Shown piece by piece: positions 63,068 to 64,000 of a stretch of 64,000 nucleotides of DNA. Both the position numbers and the translations under genes were made by a program. The stretch's first letter is position 1; every line of letters starts with the position of its first letter. The stretch is from Mycobacterium montefiorense (GTDB taxonomy: Bacteria > Actinomycetota > Actinomycetes > Mycobacteriales > Mycobacteriaceae), in the NCBI RefSeq assembly GCF_003112775.1, contig NZ_BFCH01000048.1:181946-245945 (forward strand), in the 5' to 3' direction. A model generated the notes under the pieces. The model searched no databases. It had not been told where the DNA came from and worked only from the letters and a program-made list of their open reading frames with translations.

Positions 63068-64000
63068 ATGCCCGATCCCAGGTGGACAGGTCCGCCCGAG
63101 ATCGTCGCCGCGATCTTTGAGGCGGGCAACCCGGCGTCGGTGATCGCCAATAACGCGGTCTGGGTCACCGAGACCACGACGAAGGAACTGGCGGCCGGCC
63201 TTTCCAGCGTCAACTCCCTGGCCACGGCCGCGCAGTGGCAGGGCGTGGGCGCACTCGCGTCGATGGTCACCTCGACCGGTCTCAATGCCGGATTGCACAC
63301 GCTGGTGGGCTGGACCGCGGAGAAGATCGGGGTCACGACGGCCGCCGTCGAGGCCTTCATGATTGCGAGATCGTCGGTCATCCCGTCAGTGGTGTCGACG
63401 ACCAACCGGATCGAATGGTGGGGACTGTTCCACACAAACTTCTTCGGGCAGAACACCCCCGTGATGGGTGAGCGCGACGGCGAGTACTACGGCGAACACT
63501 GGCCGCACAATTCGAGCATCGGCTGGACCTACTCGGGTGCGCTGGCCGCGCTCGTTGTGGCGCTGGCCGTTCCCCCGCCGATCGCACCGATGGGTGCCTC
63601 ACCTGCCGCCCCGGCGGCGGCGGCCTCGGCTGTGGCACAGGCGGGCGCGCAGGGCGGCATGAACGGCGCGATGCAGCTAGGTAGCCAGGCAACGCAGGGT
63701 GCCGGGCAGGCAGCGGCCGCACCCGCCGAGGGCGGCAGCCAGCTCAGTTCCCTCATGCAGGCCCCGATGCAAATGATCTCCGGCGTGACCGAACCGCTCC
63801 AGCAGGCGGTCAAGGCACCGATGGATGCACTCCAGGGGATGGCCAGCATGCCGCAGGGGCTGCTCCAGTCGATGACGAGCGCCTTTTCCTCGGCCGGTGG
63901 TGGCAATGCCGGAGCGGCCGGCGCCGCCGCCGAGCCGTTTCTGGCCGGGGCAACCGGTCCCTTGGGCGGGGCAGCTGGCGGCGGGGGCGTGGGCATGGGT
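63068..64000 (+). CDS. PPE family protein of ESX-2 (PPE69-like), 3' end beyond window
   Basis: This frame of 311 codons is open to the window edge. It begins MPDPRWTGPPEIVAAIFEAG, as in PPE69 (MPDPGW). It has a PPE-like N-terminal helical part (to about residue 170), with WWGLFHTNFFGQN and EYYGEHWPHNSSIGWTYSGALAALV, followed by an Ala/Gly/Met/Gln-rich low-complexity tail. The canonical N-terminal PPE triplet is replaced by PPEIV at residues 9-13. It is the expected EspG2 cargo with the PE protein just upstream. What follows downstream decides whether the ESX-2 locus is duplicated. Confidence 0.88.
   Translation, partial: MPDPRWTGPPEIVAAIFEAGNPASVIANNAVWVTETTTKELAAGLSSVNSLATAAQWQGVGALASMVTSTGLNAGLHTLVGWTAEKIGVTTAAVEAFMIARSSVIPSVVSTTNRIEWWGLFHTNFFGQNTPVMGERDGEYYGEHWPHNSSIGWTYSGALAALVVALAVPPPIAPMGASPAAPAAAASAVAQAGAQGGMNGAMQLGSQATQGAGQAAAAPAEGGSQLSSLMQAPMQMISGVTEPLQQAVKAPMDALQGMASMPQGLLQSMTSAFSSAGGGNAGAAGAAAEPFLAGATGPLGGAAGGGGVGMG

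Overview
The window is a mycobacterial chromosome segment centred on the replication origin. It is high-GC and carries the classic dnaA-dnaN-recF-gyrB-gyrA, rpmH-rnpA-yidD-yidC-jag-rsmG-parA-parB and pknB-pknA-pbpA-rodA-pstP-fhaB-fhaA neighbourhoods, a PE/PPE pair, a PPE-SVP protein and an ESX-2-type type VII secretion locus. Protein lengths and gene order follow the Mycobacterium tuberculosis pattern closely, and recF directly follows dnaN with no gnd between them. With an ESX-2 locus and a PPE-SVP gene, this points to a slow-growing non-tuberculous Mycobacterium; the species cannot be named. The strand shown is the reverse of the usual orientation, so dnaA reads leftwards.

Layout, left to right. 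(1) 1-2051: the 3' end of a PPE-SVP gene with a SHOCT tail, an SCO6745-like gene and tRNA-Leu(CAG). (2) 2306-12126: fhaA, then a tightly overlapping run fhaB-pstP-rodA-pbpA-pknA-pknB that controls growth and septation through Ser/Thr phosphorylation. (3) 12104-17847: trpG, a DUF881 gene, crgA, a PH-like membrane protein, ppiA, cwsA, two small secreted proteins, tRNA-Ala, tRNA-Ile and a DUF3566 membrane protein. (4) 17983-27821: gyrA, gyrB, a DUF721 gene, recF, dnaN, oriC and dnaA. (5) 28434-33867: rpmH, rnpA, yidD, yidC, jag, rsmG, parA and parB, with two perfect parS sites. (6) 34152-47492: a conserved gene of unknown function, cwlM, trxC-trxB2, a probable anti-sigma factor with sigM, murJ with its pseudokinase tail, a DUF6049 protein, mutT4 and pcnA. 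(7) 47517-64000: a Ca-loop repeat protein, then the ESX-2 locus running off the right edge.

Several parts are functionally linked. PknA/PknB, PstP, FhaA, FhaB, CwlM and MurJ form the phosphorylation circuit known to control peptidoglycan precursor synthesis; RodA and PbpA are polymerase and transpeptidase; CrgA and CwsA are divisome partners. oriC, DnaA, DnaN, gyrase, ParA/ParB and parS cover replication initiation and segregation.

The most unusual part is the ESX-2 locus. Compared with M. tuberculosis, as recalled, its order is circularly permuted: esxD-esxC-espG2-ATPase-eccD2-mycP2-eccE2-eccA2-eccB2-eccC2-PE-PPE. Three consecutive core genes look damaged. eccA2 loses its AAA+ domain just after Walker B and continues into a YbaB/EspL-like tail, eccB2 has a one-base frameshift in a C-tract, and eccC2 has an in-frame amber stop. 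The substrates, chaperone, protease and channel subunit look intact, so this may be an ESX-2 system caught in decay or reduction.
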